DNA from: Ananas comosus
Lineage: Eukaryota > Streptophyta > Magnoliopsida > Poales > Bromeliaceae
Assembly: GCF_001540865.1 (NCBI RefSeq)
Contig: NC_033645.1
Location: 310,001-374,000 of the forward strand
Direction: 5' to 3'
Length of the DNA: 64,000 nucleotides
This document shows positions 1 to 12,578 of the stretch, in pieces. Position numbers and translations under genes: made by a program. A model generated the notes under the pieces. It did no database searches, had not been told where the DNA came from, and worked only from the letters and a program-made list of their open reading frames with translations. Positions within the stretch are counted from its first letter, which is position 1; each line of letters begins with the position of its first letter.

Positions 1-421
1 GAGCAGCGGGTATTTGAGGGACAATTGGATCGACACCGATCTCCCCAAGACCAAATTCGATAGCAACATGAGGTGCGTAGCACAATTGTTATTTCTGTTT
101 GTTAATGTTTAAGCTGTTAGAGAACGATATTTTTAATAATTAATGTTGCTGAGTAGGCATTTGGGTGAGCAGCCGCCCGTGTCGGAGAGGAGGTACTTCT
201 ACCGGGTGGAGAACACGGTGACGCCGCAGGCGGACAATCCGGTGGTGTGCGTGAAGCCGGTGACGGGGCGGATCCACGGCTATGCGCGGCTGTTCATATC
301 GCAGGCGTTCGCGAAGGGGATCGGCGACCGGCTGCAGGTGTTCTCCACGGATTTCATCGACGACAACTTCGTCGACGCCTGCGTGGGGCTGACGCATGCA
401 AGAAGTGAAGGGAAGGCATGA
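1..421 (+). CDS. 3' end of an unrecognised plant gene (partial)
   Basis: Two exons are visible. The first runs from the window edge to 72 in the frame reading SSGYLRDNWIDTDLP and ends at a GT donor at 73. The second starts at 157 after an AG acceptor (155-156) and ends at the stop codon at 419-421. The split codon (AG+G, Arg) closes the frame, which supports the model. The second exon is GC-rich up to the stop, unlike the AT-rich spacer after it. The visible C-terminus is about 110 residues, starts its last exon with HLGEQPPVSERRYFYRVEN and ends GLTHARSEGKA. It has no membrane segment and no motif I recognise. The upstream part lies outside the window, so the family cannot be named. I am sure it is coding and unsure of everything about its function. 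Confidence 0.7.
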
Positions 422-721
422 GAGATCCGGCACAGGAAAGGAAGGTAGTGTAAGGGCGTGTATGTAGAATGTTTTTTTTTTTTTTTTCTCTCTCTTTGGG
501 TGTATATTGTGGGCTTTGTTAAGTTCTTAATCAGTTATTTTTAAATGGGTTAATTTGTAATTATCGTGGGTTAATAATGAGTCGTTTTGTTTAGTCAGAG
601 TAGCAATTTGCACTATTGCTTGCACGTTGAAGGAAGCTAGGTTTGTTTTCATGATTTTTATGAACGTATATATGGTAGTAAAATTTAGGTAAAAACGCAT
701 AGAAGTTATAAAAATTATAGA

Positions 722-990
722 TAATTTTAAATTGGCTATCAAATATTTTAAAATTTTAATTTTACTATCTAATTTTTAATTTGTTTGATTTGAGTTAATC
801 AACGATGCTTTTATTTACAAATTTGAATGCGTTATTTATTTTTACAGATTTTATTAGTTAGTATACTTTATACAATTTTTACAGTAATAGATTTATTAAA
901 ATAATCAATTTGTTTAAATTTTGAATTTAAAATACCATAGAATCACCCAAACCAAACAAATTGAAACGTTCGTTAGTAAAATAATTTTTT
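722..990. repeat. foldback MITE, family 1
   Basis: The left arm (TTTTACTATCTAATTTTTAA and onward) and the reverse complement of the right arm (ending near 990) match over about 70 bases with decay. The same unit recurs at 7795-8100 and 47708-48010, with partial copies in 6800-6985 and 48064-48300. Confidence 0.65.
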
Positions 991-1424
991 TTTGAAAGAC
1001 TAGGTAACTAATTCAAAATGATTCATAGTTCAAATAAGTTTTGTATATTTTTATCTAAAACTTATCAAATTTGAAAGGAATTCACAGTACTGCAACAAGT
1101 ACTGAGAATTCGCAACTTATTATAATTCTATTGATGAAAGTTTTATCAACATTTTAACATTAAATTTTAAAAGCTTATAACAGAATCAATATTTTGCCTT
1201 TACCTTGTTAACTACAAAACAAATAATTATCTATTTTCTGGCATCTTAATTTTTACCGGTAAACAATCGTTTTACATTATTTTGTATGATATTAGAACAC
1301 AAGGTCTTGAACTCGAAATTTATCCTACTTCTAATAGCTTAAAATTTATCTAATTTCTTCTAACTTTTTTTTATCATTTTCTAGAAACTCAAGCTGCTTA
1401 AAAAAATTAAACTTTTAATATAAA

Positions 1425-1600
1425 AACAATGCTATCTGTATATATATTTATAGGATGTATATCTCACACTCTATCTATTCAATGACTAATATTCTTTTAC
1501 AATTCTTATTAAATTTTTTTTAATACTAAAATTTTAAAAATTATTTGGTAGGTGATTATAAAATATACAGTATATTTATAGAGTGTATAGATAGTATTGT
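1425..1600. repeat. short AT-rich inverted repeat element
   Basis: AAAACAATGCTATCTGTATA at about 1424 is mirrored by a segment near 1560-1606 whose reverse complement reads ACAAAAACAATACTATCTAT. This makes a roughly 175-bp foldback. No target duplication was identified. Confidence 0.5.
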
Positions 1601-1932
1601 TTTTGTAATGTTAGAATTGAGATAACAAGAATCCAAAAGTTGCTTGGAAATTTCTCCCCTGGCATCTTCATTTGGTCATCTCTCCTCCTCACTCTATGTT
1701 AAGTGGGGGACAACACACATGGACAGGGACATGTGACATTTGACCTAATACCAATAATTGTTCTCCCATGGAATATATATACAACTCTTGTGATGGTCAT
1801 TTAACATGCCATGTGCATAAATATTGGCCAACAGTTGGGAGGGTACTAGGAGCTTGTTTGTTTGCATGGATTAAATGATAGAGTTTGAATTCAAATATTT
1901 GAAACTTGAGGGAGCTTAGGGTCTACTATGAT

Positions 1933-2285
1933 TAGGGGTGGCAATCCAGCTCGCCGTTCGCCAGCCAACCCGTGTTCGACTTGAAATGAGCTCGAGATCG
2001 AATCGCTCGTTTAGTAANTTATTTAATTTATATTTATATATATAAATAAATAATTATATATATAATATATATTTTTATTATTTAATTTTTAGCAAAATAA
2101 AAATATAAAGATGAGCTCAATTATAAAAAGACTTATTTATATGTAAAATTTCAACTATTAGATCAAAGTCTAATGAATAAGATTTTGTAAATTTATTTTT
2201 TATGTATATTCAATATAATCCTTTTAACTTATTGTTCGTTGGCCAGCTCGTGAGCCGGCTCGTGTTCGGCTCGTTTACACCCCTA
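1933..2285. mobile_element. hAT-like non-autonomous element (353 bp)
   Basis: Ends read TAGGGGTGGCAA at the left and TTTACACCCCTA at the right, a short imperfect terminal inverted repeat. ACTATGAT (1925-1932) and ACTATGGT (2286-2293) flank it as an 8-bp target duplication with one mismatch, the length typical of hAT transposons. The arms carry GCTCG/GAGC-rich inverted sequence, and no coding capacity is left. A single N lies at 2018. Confidence 0.7.
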
Positions 2286-2399
2286 ACTATGGTACATGCA
2301 TGTTATTTAACAAAGATAAATTTTATTAGAATAACTCACTAAACTAGTCTTAATAAGGAGAAGGTGAGTAGCTTTGCCTTCTCACGATCCACATTCAAG

Positions 2400-2500
2400 C
2401 GGCAAAGGACTTGATGATTAATTCACATTTTTAGCTAAATTTATTTTTAAATAAAAGAAACGAAACGAGTAACGTACGTGCTACCTATCTCTCAAAAAAT
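2400..2500 (+). mobile_element. SINE copy, internally deleted
   Basis: The sequence from GGCAAAGGACTTGATG through TGCTACCTATCTCTC and a short A run matches the 5' and 3' ends of the SINE at 56000-56162, but the part carrying the B box is missing. GATCCACATTCAAG (2386-2399) and GATTCACATCCAAG (2501-2514) flank it as a 14-bp target duplication with two mismatches. Confidence 0.65.
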
Positions 2501-3544
2501 GATTCACATCCAAGACTTCAAATTCAAGACTTCATACTTTAAAAATCGTTTCATTTTATTTTCTTATTTCCGATAGAAAATTATTACCTGCAGTTGGTTC
2601 ATCCACACTTTACGTTCAATGACGCTCCGACTATAAAGGACTGTTTGGTTCCTCGAAAAAGTGAGGAAAAAAAATTTTCGAGAAAAATTTTTTCGATGAA
2701 ATTTTTTCTTTAGTTTTTTTGTGTCTAGTTTCAAAGAAAACTAGTTTTTTGGAAAATATTTTGACGTTTTGAGTGGTATATAGACAATTATACCTAATAT
2801 CAACTAAATATATGTTTTTCATGCTGAATAAACCACCATACATAAATTGATTAGTTTTTTTAGCTAAACAGTACTTAATAATATATGACACAAGTCCAAC
2901 ATACATGTTAGACACATACCATGTTAAAAACTCAAAATCAATTCAAACTTTATATGCAGTAGATGGAAACGCCCCTGAGCATTTTATGCAACCTAAGATT
3001 CACATTAATTTAAGCAATGTTCGACAATTAGTGCGCGTACGTGTACAGTTCACCTACTATACTATTGATATATAATAAAAGAATAATTAGTACTTATTAT
3101 TTATTTTTTAATTCTTAGATCAATACTATTTCACCTACCTCTACTAAACCCAAGACGTCCTCCGAGTTCTAGTCCAAAGCCACTAAGAATTGAGGGTATT
3201 TTGAAATTTTGGGATCCATATTTTGAGCATTATTATTATTTTTTTCTTTTATTATTGATATGTAGTAAAAGAAAAAAAAAATATTCAAATTAGCTCTTAA
3301 TTAAATATTCAATACACGCACAACAAAGTCAAACCCAGCTCAAACCTATCTTTTCCCTCGGAATTTTCTACTAACAATGTGGATATTCAAAAGATTCTTC
3401 CTTTTTCCTTTTTTTTTTTAGTTGAAGTTACATAATAATATGCATATATTGTGCAGTTAAATATTGGATGTGGAATAATTAAATAAGATTCGACTTTTCT
3501 AATTAATTGGCGAAATATGATCTCTTGAAATCATGCTTCTAATT

Positions 3545-3900
3545 TTAAACTTCAAAAATCACCCCGCAGTTTCGCACTTTCTTATTTTAATACCCTATAG
3601 TTTAAAGTGTATCAAGTTAGTGTCCTTAATTTGGTTTCATTTTTATCTTTTCATCAGTTTCTCTGTTAATATTTCGTTAAATTATATACAAAAAAAATTC
3701 AGATATTCTATTTAGATTTATCGAATATTCACTCTAGTATCCTTTAGTTTTAACTCTGTCACTGATTTAACAAAAAAAATTAATAAAATCGATGATAGAA
3801 AGATAAAAATGAAACCGCATGATACTAAATTGATATACTTTAAAATATAGGGTACTAAAATGAGAAAGTGTGAAACTGGTGGTATTTGAAGTTTTTCATT
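3545..3900. repeat. foldback MITE, family 2 (about 355 bp)
   Basis: The left arm (about 3545-3660, containing TTTCGCACTTTCTTATTTTA) and the reverse complement of the right arm (about 3785-3900) match closely over about 110 bases around a short AT-rich loop. Small open frames on both strands in this interval arise from the symmetric arms and are not genes. Confidence 0.7.
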
Positions 3901-6044
3901 AAAATTAATATGCTCAAAAGTCAAATATAATTTGGCCCACCTGTCACGGGATAATTTTTTTTATTTTTTAAATAATATATATTATGTTTTTTTAACTCAA
4001 ATTCATGTTCTCACCGTGCGTTTCGAGCAGATTAATTAAAACTGTGTTTTAGAAAAGCTACCCTTTCTCAATTGTGCAAAGGTGGATTAATTGTGAACGT
4101 TTTGGGAATATATAAGAATAATTTTTAAAATAATGGATAAAATTATCCTCAAACTATTACTAATTTAATTTTAAGAGTTCTTCAATTTTTTTATTTTTAA
4201 AATTAATTTTTAACCAACTGAATTAACTAGCTAGTTTATTTATCAGATTTATTAGCGATTCCAAAATTTCCATTAAAATGCTCTACTTTAATCACCGTTT
4301 AGCAAATATAAGTTAAGAACATGTCAATTACAAAAAGAATTTTGAAATCATGAGTAACTTACCTATAAAAATTTTTATTTAATTATCTGATTTTAAAATA
4401 TATTTGATATAAATATATCTTACGAAAATTTTACCAGTTACTTTAATTTGATTTCTTCTAATGAAAAATTTTGCAATCTAATATAATATTCTTAGCTTAT
4501 AGGAATATTCTCCTATCTTTTTACTATAAGAGTCTAAATTATAATATATTTTAACAGCTTGTTCTCTCAAAAAAATATATATTTTAACAGCTTATAAAAT
4601 TTTGAAATTATTAGAAATATAAAGTTAGATAATAAAATCAAAATTTTAAAACCTTAGGTACAAATCTCAAAATGCTCTTATGGTTTAGATAGGTCAACAG
4701 TTTTTATAATTCCTACTCACTTAATTTGTACACCCTTTATAGAGGGTTTATATTTTACACCTTTGATCCAGGAGTTAATATGTAACCTCTTAATTTGGAT
4801 ATTAGTTAAGGAAAAAAAAAATGCAAGTAAATTAATATAGGTCACAAGATGATTATTGCTGTAAAATTGACACTATACATACATAGGGTGTATGGATAAT
4901 ATTGCTCTTTTATTAACGTTTTGACTAGATCTATTTATTATGTACTACTTGTATTCTTACCATTTTAGTTAATAAAATTGTATGTAAATAAATAATTATC
5001 ATATATAACTCTTTGTCATTTGGTGATTCAAAACAAGTTTTTTATTTTTTTTATCAAACGTGTTACGAATCACTTTTAAATATGCCTAGTAGTAATTTTT
5101 GATATTTCGTAGTCAAACACTAATTGTAATAAAACTGTTTTATTTAGAATTAATTTTAATCGAAAAAATCAATTTCTATCTGGTGAAATATAAAAATATA
5201 AAAATAGTGTTCTCTACAAGCTTAAAATTTTGAAGATAAATGATTATTTTATAGAATTTAATATGATATCAAAATAAAAAGTCAGCCACTCTAGAATCTT
5301 CGTAGGTTTTGATTCTGATATGTTCTAAAAAAATTTCTTACGTAAAATGGAGAATTTTGTTTTATTTTTCTAAAATTATAGAGATTTTTCACTTCAATCA
5401 CAAGATATTATTACGAAAGCATCTAAATATTTATTTAGAAAACTTTACTTTCAAAACATAGAAAAAAATAAAAAATAAAAGGCCTTACAAAATTTGGGGC
5501 CATTCCAACATGCTTAAGATGTAAAATTTATATCTACATTATAAAGAGTACCATAGAAATTTCTGAATATTAGAGATGTGTTGATATATTCATCATCATT
5601 AAACTCTAAATTTTAAACCTCACATCTCGAAAGCAATAATTAAATACAAAATTTTAAATCCTAAACCCTCTATATATATACCGACACATCAACAATATGA
5701 TGTAAAGATACTATGCTATCAGAAGTATAGAGAATTCGATACTTTCAATTTTTTGACCTTCAAATTAAGAATTCTATAGTTGGAATAATTGCGGTCCCTT
5801 ATTGAATTGAGCGGTCTATATAAAATAATAAATTAATTCAAAAATTAGAAATGACAAAAAAAGTTGATTTAAGAATTAAAAAATCAAAAATATTATATCC
5901 TATATACTTTCAATAGTATAGTAACTCTGCTCAACAATACGCTACCAACAACATGTTGTGCAAAATCATGTAAAAATAAATAAATAAATAATATTGCTGG
6001 AGCTAATCAGAAGCCTTTCCTATAGTAGAAACTTCTACAAACAT

Positions 6045-6045
<1 letters not shown>

Positions 6046-6080
<35 letters not shown>

Positions 6081-6170
6081 TACTAATTATTCCGAGACAA
6101 AGAACCTTCCAAGATGTTCCTCCTCGTACCAAATCCCCTTAAAATTCCCTTCCCAATTCTCCACGTACTC

Positions 6171-6202
<32 letters not shown>
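6046..6202 (+). repeat. (CT)n and (CAA)n tracts in the RING gene leader
   Basis: A CT dinucleotide run at about 6051-6077 and an ACA/CAA trinucleotide run at about 6172-6202 precede the ATG at 6242. Such pyrimidine-rich and CAA-rich leaders are common in plant 5' UTRs, so this is probably the promoter-proximal transcribed leader of the next gene. Confidence 0.55.
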
Positions 6203-6203
<1 letters not shown>

Positions 6204-6241
6204 CGCCCTTCTCTCTCAATTCGTCTTCCTCCTCCTCCGCC

Positions 6242-7284
6242 ATGAGCGGCCGCATCCTCCTCCTCCTCCCTCCGCCGCCCTCCGCCGCCGCCGCCGCGGC
6301 GGTCGATCGCCGACACTCCCACCTCGATGGAGTGCTTGCTGTCTCCTTCGCCGCCCTCTTCTCCCTCTCCCTCGCCTACCTCCTCCTCAGCTCCCTCCAC
6401 CACTGCCGCCGCCGCCGTCGCGGGACGTCGTCGGACCGAATCCCTGACAAAACGCAGGCCCCCGACGCCGCGTGCTCGGCCCAGCTCCAGGCTATCCCCA
6501 TCACGACCGTCCGCAAGAATGTGGCGGCGGCGGCAGCAACTACCCACGGCGACACACAGGCACAGTAACAATATTTCCTCTCTTACGCATCACTTACTAA
6601 GCTAAAAATGTATAGAACTTAGGAATCCGACTACCTTTTAAAAACTTACAATAACAAAGTATCTGTAAATTTTCTATGTTAGTTCTATGTTTTTGACTAT
6701 TTTTATTTATTAAATTATATTATTTAATTAATTATATATTTAATTTTTAAAAAAATGTTATTATTCTAATCGCTTATTTCTTAATTCAAGATTTATACTT
6801 TTAAAATTAGTAGTCGAATTGTGAACCTTTCGAATCAGTCAATAATATTTTTATTTTAAAATTTATATTAATTATTTATTTTAATAAATTTATAAGTTAT
6901 GAAAATTATATAAGATATACTAATCAAATCTATAAAATTTAAATAATAAATCAAAAGTTTAAATTTTTGAAAATTTAAATTCGTGACGTTGCAATATTTT
7001 TGGCTTAATAGGAGGAGGAGAGCACGTGTGCGGTGTGCTTGGGGCAGTACAACGAGGGTGAGGAGATCCGTACGATGCCACGTTGTGGACACGTGTTCCA
7101 CAGGGAGTGCATCGACAGGTGGTTGATCCGACGGTCCTCCTTCTGCCCCGTGTGCCGCGGCCGCGTGATCCGACGGTCGGCGGAGCCCACGATCACGAGT
7201 TGTTGGGTTGAGACCGGGCGAGTGGGGCCGGTTCCGCTTCCGAGCGCGAGCGCGGTTTCGACTCCGATCGCGTCGGTTTTGTGA
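6242..7284 (+). CDS. RING-H2 finger protein, ATL-like, with N-terminal membrane segment
   Basis: The N-terminal part from ATG 6242 has one hydrophobic segment (about residues 29-52, VLAVSFAALFSLSLAYLLL) followed by an arginine run. The second part, open from about 7012 to the stop at 7284, carries a complete RING-H2 domain: CAVC, CGHVFH, CIDRW and CPVC. The spacing is C-x2-C-x15-C-x-H-x2-H-x2-C-x11-C-x2-C, one residue longer than usual before the last pair. RING-H2 proteins of this type are membrane E3 ubiquitin ligases. The splice is unresolved. The best donor (GTAACA at 6565) does not keep phase with the best acceptor (exon from 7012). In-frame options are a weak donor at 6521 with the exon from 7012, or donor 6565 with the exon from 7023. 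ATL genes are mostly intronless, and the separating DNA resembles a MITE, so this may be a disrupted gene. Confidence 0.75.
6800..6985. repeat. partial family 1 MITE inside the RING gene interruption
   Basis: The AT-rich stretch containing TTATTTTAATAAATTTATAA and TATACTAATCAAATCTATAA matches the core of the 48064-48300 and 7795-8100 elements. It lies wholly between the two halves of the RING gene. Confidence 0.5.
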
Positions 7285-7325
7285 AATAAAAAATTGGCTA
7301 AAATAATAAAATATCGCATCGATTC

Positions 7326-7326
<1 letters not shown>

Positions 7327-7374
<48 letters not shown>
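7327..7374 (+). repeat. 48-base genomic poly(A) tract after the RING gene
   Basis: An uninterrupted run of A starts 42 bases after the stop codon at 7284. AATAAA signals lie at 7285-7290 and 7305-7310. The second is 17 bases upstream of the run, the spacing of a normal mRNA cleavage site, as would be found in a retroposed transcript. Confidence 0.8.
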
Positions 7375-7375
<1 letters not shown>

Positions 7376-8500
7376 CAGTTTTGAGACTCAAATATTTGTC
7401 GCATGCGTTACTCGTTATGCACTTCGAGAGGTCTCAAACTGATGAATCTGCATGTATTATTCTATCTCATGATTCACATCATCATAAATTCATTTACATG
7501 TATCAGATATTTTAGTCTCAAATTACTTTAGTTTGAGACATAAATAAATGTGGTTTTGAGAGAGGGGACATTGCATGTGGTTAGGTGTAGGTTTAGGGGG
7601 GGTATTTTTTGTTTTATTTTTTCTGAATTTCTTAGTTACTAGAAGAAACGACTGAAAATAAAAATATTATTTATTATTGTGCCCACTTGAGGAGTAGATA
7701 GGAGTATGATCAAGGATGTGACATTATTTTGTTTGGAAATTTTACCCAAATTAAGAAATATTGGGGTAAATAAATGTATGAAATTTTTCTCAATTATAAC
7801 TTATCTTTATCTGGCTATTCGGCTTTTAAAAATTTTGATCTTACTATCTAACCTTTCGATTTATTTGATTGGAGCCGATTAGTGATTCTTTAAATTTAAA
7901 TTTTGAATGCTTCGTTTATTTTTACAGGTTTAATCAATATATTTTATACAATTTACACAACTGTAAATTTATTAAAATAAATAATTAACTTAATTTTATA
8001 TTAGAAGAAGCATCAAATTATTTAAATCAAACAAATTAAAAGTTTAGATACTAAAATTAAAATTTTAAAAGGCTGGACAATTGAATCAAAATAAGTAGAA
8101 GATAATAATCCTTGGATGAAAAAGATGTAAGATATACATGCAGCATTGCTCTTCTAAGATTTGCCTACCAAATGCCGTAACGAAACAATGACATACTTTT
8201 TGGTTCTTCCGCACTTTGCACGGAAAATGTTTACTGAGCAACGAAATCTCAGAATTCAACATTTCAATTGTCTGCAAGATCTAAGAGTGAAAACTAAACA
8301 AACCATTCATGCAGTCAATTTACCGTTTAAGACCAAATCTTCTATTGGAAATGTTTGAATACCATTTAAATAGCACGGTCGCCGCTACAATTGAAATCTT
8401 TTACAATAAGACATATGTACAAAACAAAAAGGCTGTATTACATTGCGACTCTCATCTACAAAACTAATCCGCGTCCGACGGTAGTTCCGCTGATTCAGTT
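7375..8500. other. spacer between RING gene and FIO1
   Basis: This contains the family 1 foldback at 7795-8100 and the likely 3' UTR of the minus-strand methyltransferase gene towards 8500. No other coding sequence is supported. Confidence 0.6.
7795..8100. repeat. foldback MITE, family 1
   Basis: The left arm (TTAAAAATTTTGATCTTACT region) and the reverse complement of the right arm (ending near 8100) match, as in the copies at 722-990 and 47708-48010. Confidence 0.65.
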
Positions 8501-11500
8501 TCAAGGGGACTTATGGACAAACTCCGTCTTTAAAGCTTCCTCCAATTGTGAGAACAATGACGAGAATAATCCTGTTGAGAAAAGTAGGCTGTATAAGATT
8601 AACACGACGTACAAGAACATGGTAAAAAGTACCAGTTTGAGATTGAAAATGCCACGGAAAATGCAATTTGATCGAAGCATCCATATGATTTTAGAAACAA
8701 TGGCGAAAGCAGCAAACCTACAGGACAACTTGTCTCGAGATAAAGCTGGAAATTTTGCTCGGCATTCATACATTCAGCACAAGATCTTACAACAGTTTAC
8801 CGATTTAGAAACTTCACAACCATGAGGGTTTCAGGCTTATAATTTCCGCGTACTACGTAAAGGAACAATGCAGTAGATGATCTGAGGGATACACATTTGT
8901 TTAACCTCAAATACCGATTGTATTTAAGTAGAAAAATACAATTTCTACTCTTATGGCATTAACTATTCCTTCTGCATCAACAAGAAGGGTGATGATATTA
9001 GGGCTCATATTCCGGTCGAATCAGGAGAAGTCCATATCCACAACTAAAAGAATGACGAAGAGCAAGTACTTGTTACATTTTAGATCCCCTTCCTATTCTC
9101 GTGCTGAATATGAAAGGATTCTTATCACCATAGAACAGAGTAGCTCTACCCTCATCTTAAAGCACATCTATTGAATCATGTGAAAAAAAAAAAGAATGTA
9201 AACCTACAACGGACCCTCCCTCAAGCAGCAGCTGGAAAAAAAGCAGCACTATGACAGAAAATCCATAGAAAAGTAATTAAATCAAACAAAATAATCCTGT
9301 CTAACGGGACATTCAGTAAATATTCCTATGGAACATTTTTAATTTCAAAATATTAAAATAAGCAGAGAAGTACCAGAAGGTAAATTCTCTTTCTGCAGTG
9401 ATGATCCTTTCACTAGAAGTGTGCCAGGAATTTGCTCAAATACCTACAGATAAAAAATAAAACCATGTAAGCCAAGTCAAAAGACTCACAACATGCATTA
9501 CACTAAAAAGTTAAAAAATAAAAATAAAAAATTCAAAGAATAAGAATTTACATACTGAAACTCGGAAGGAGATTCCATTAGTTGCGCAATCTGATTTGTT
9601 TGATACATCACTGTTAGAAAGATTACAAGTCTGCTCATCTGATATTGTGACCTATGAAAATACCATAGACTTCCAGATTAGATAATGGCAAATAATGACA
9701 TTTTGAATGGCCATAAACATAAAAAATATGTGACCTTACATTAACACAAAATGTCGACAAATCAGATTTACAAGACGCACCAATAGCTATGAAAAAGGAC
9801 TCCACTGACTTCAATATTTGAAATGCACCAATCTGGCGTTGGAGGCCCTGAAGCATGAGAACAGTCAAAGTTAGCAGGAAACAAAGTAACAAAGAGAAAT
9901 TTTACTCAGAAAAGAATAATTTTGCTCATTAGAAAGTTCACATGTAAAGTCCAGATGACAAGGATCATGCTTACAATTTCATTATGGCCAAAAGGTGATA
10001 TTAATCAAAAAAAAAAAATGGATAGCTCAAACTCATATTGATTAGAGATTGGGGTTTGTATGAGATCATTAGGTTACAGCAGAAAAGGAACAAGCAAGTA
10101 ACCATAAAAGGACCAAACACATACAATGGGTTGCAAGATATGAGAACATAAAGCTCCACCAAACCATTCACACGGCACACTAATAATAGAACATATGTTC
10201 TGTTGGTCAATGGTACATGATATATCAGTTGCAGTAGGAGCATACTAACAGGGCAAAGATGTTGGAACACTGCAGGACACTAAAATAGTTCAACTCTCAT
10301 GCACTCAGCTCAAACATCAAAAGCTACTACATGATCAAGAATCCAACTTTTAACAGGATATATTTAGGTGCAGTCAATTCATCCTATGTAACCACACCTT
10401 TCATAATCAATGTTACACATTGGATGAATTAATTCAAGTCCAATTGACAAATCAAAGCTAGTAGTTAGCTGCAAATATACTTCGAAATGGAAGACAGCAA
10501 AGTATTACAGGATGAGATGAAGAAGAAAAAACAGAGCAACCTCAAGCATGAAAGAACTATGATTCTTCACTTGTGCACTTGCTGCAATAAACTTTTTGGT
10601 TGGAGGGAGAAAAGACCATGCAAGACCCCATCGAGCCGTTTGGCCTTGAACAAATTCTGTAGTCTTTACAACGGAGGCCCCAACTTCATGAGCTTTCGAC
10701 ACTAAGAATTTTAAGTTCACTTTCCTCCCAACCATTGATGTAAACCACCTAATAGCCACAATGAACATCAATTTAATGATACACTAAGAGCAACATCAAA
10801 TAATTACCAAATTCCGTTTGTGAAGTTCCACCTAGACTTCTATTTCGCTATTAAGTTTCAATTCTAATAGCTTAATCCTTGTAGTTTTATCATGATTATG
10901 AATTTTCTTCAAAGTTTCAATTTTGACAAAGCAAAATATAGCTACGATGTTGACATGTTGCCTTGTCAAATAGTAAAGCAACAAAAGGACAAAAAATGTT
11001 ATGAAGAACGAATTTCAGGGACTAAATTATTACAGTTTAAACTATCACTAAGTTGAAATCAGAGACAAACTTCAGGGACTAAATTTGACCCCAAAAAATG
11101 TAGAAATGCTCAAATCACACCTGAAAGAATGCTTTAAAGAAACACTATCTTTGATGATTCGAGTGATGAAAGCCCGCTCTCCACCAGAGCAAACCATCTC
11201 AGCAGCAGTTCCCCCACATGAAGTCTTTGGGTTAAGTCCTGCTACTTCTATGCTCTCAAAAAATGGAGGATTGCACATGCAAAAGTCGAAACTTTCACCA
11301 TCTTTGACAACACCCAGAAGGATAGGTGGCCCACAATAGCAATCCTTCTTCGATTCCAACTCCAGTGATTCAGTGTTGTCTATGACAGAAGAAGATGAAT
11401 CATTCGCATTTCTGACTTCGATTAGTTCTGCAAGATGAGGATTGCTCTCCACATTCCTCTTAGCCCATTCGAGAGCCACATCAGTCACATCTACAAAACA

Positions 11501-12109
11501 AAAGCCGCCGCAATTCTCTTGTCATACTGCGATTCAAAAGGCACTATGCTAATTACATCACAATAATTTTAGGATTTCCTATGCAGAAAACTCAAAGGAT
11601 TACCTGATCCAACAAAGCTCCAACCGAGCAAAGATGCACCTAAGAGCGGGTAAATACAATTGGCTCCGGTCCCAATATCAAATCCCCTAACCCTACCATC
11701 CGAGACCGAGCTCTCTGGGATGAGATCAGAGGCAAGGAGATCCTCGATCCAGTGGATGTAGTTAGATCGGTTCGGCACGGTGGGACATAACTGCCCATCA
11801 GGTATCCACCTGAAAACCTAGTTAGTGAATTCGCAAATAACTCGCAAACTTTACCCTCACATTTGTATAAATGAATAGTTCGTTACATTTTTGTATTTTC
11901 CCAAAAGGCCCTAAAAAATTTCGTTGCATATAGTAAACTCCGACCGTATAATTGGTCCTTGATAAAAACCCACTTTTTCTTCAATAAAAAAAATAAATAG
12001 TTTTTTTAGGTGATTATATAAGTTCATAGATTCATTAGGATAAAATTATACTACTGTTCATCGCATATCACTCCATCATCAATGCATATTAACATGTTGC
12101 GCAGTAACT

Positions 12110-12146
<37 letters not shown>

Positions 12147-12578
12147 CTGAAATTTTAACATCAATTTCCAACTATTTCCGTGTGATTCCGCTGTCGTATT
12201 ATTGCCGAATCGTGTTAACTAACAATTTGTCCGAAACCCTATTAGATGTTCAACTACGAAGTAACGAAGAACGGAACGAGGCGAAGGGCGAGGGGATCGG
12301 GGAGAGGGTGCTCACCAGTGGACGCCATGGTCGTGGAGGAGGAGGACGCGGCTGAGCTCGCGGGTGGCGGCGGGGTCGGTCCAGTCGATGGAGGCCCGGG
12401 ACGAGGAGGAGGAGGAGGAGGAGGGGGAGGAGACGAAGGGGCGGAGGGAGGGGTAGAGGGAGGCGAGAAGGGCGAAGTCCGGGGGCGACTCCGTGTACCT
12501 GTTGCGGGGGTGCATCGCCGGGGGCTGGCCCACCCCCCGCCGCCGCGGCCGCGGCCGCGGCCGCTTCTTGCTCGGCAT
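8501..12578 (-). CDS. FIO1: METTL16/FIONA1-type RNA N6-adenosine methyltransferase
   Basis: Eight exons on the minus strand: 12578-12316, 11809-11604, 11490-11121, 10748-10541, 9847-9740, 9651-9556, 9443-9374 and 8571-8501. Together they give 1392 nt (463 aa), with every splice phase closing at GT-AG borders. The protein opens MPSKKRPRPRPRRRG, then MHPRNRY and PPDFALLASLYPS, matching the FIO1 start. The Rossmann SAM motif DIGTG is at about residues 132-136 and the catalytic NPPF at about 230-233. WFTSMVGRK and FVQGQTARWGLAWSF follow in exon 4, and the end is LEEALKTEF. The family (human METTL16, Arabidopsis FIO1) methylates adenosine in U6 snRNA and some mRNAs in the nucleus, affecting splicing and flowering time. 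The first exon carries a serine run absent from the family core. A (TA)n tract lies in intron 1. The length fits plant homologues, and identification is very secure. Confidence 0.95.
12112..12144. repeat. (AT)n microsatellite in FIO1 intron 1
   Basis: An uninterrupted AT dinucleotide run of about 33 bases lies between exons 1 and 2. It is a plain microsatellite with no element attached. Confidence 0.85.

Larger units (their letters stand above)
422..6045. other. AT-rich intergenic spacer with MITEs and a SINE
   Basis: No believable gene is seen. The stretch holds foldback elements at 722-990, 1425-1600 and 3545-3900, a hAT-like element at 1933-2285, a short SINE at 2400-2500 and a half copy of a Tourist-like end near 2638-2770. 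The rest is unassigned AT-rich DNA with scattered decayed repeats. Confidence 0.7.

Noticed and set aside
8391..8825. 144-codon open frame on the plus strand
   Set aside because: It runs antisense to the last exon and intron of the minus-strand FIO1 gene and has no recognisable domain.
10001..10270. 89-codon minus frame with hydrophobic composition
   Set aside because: It lies within a FIO1 intron between exons 4 and 5 and has no family features.
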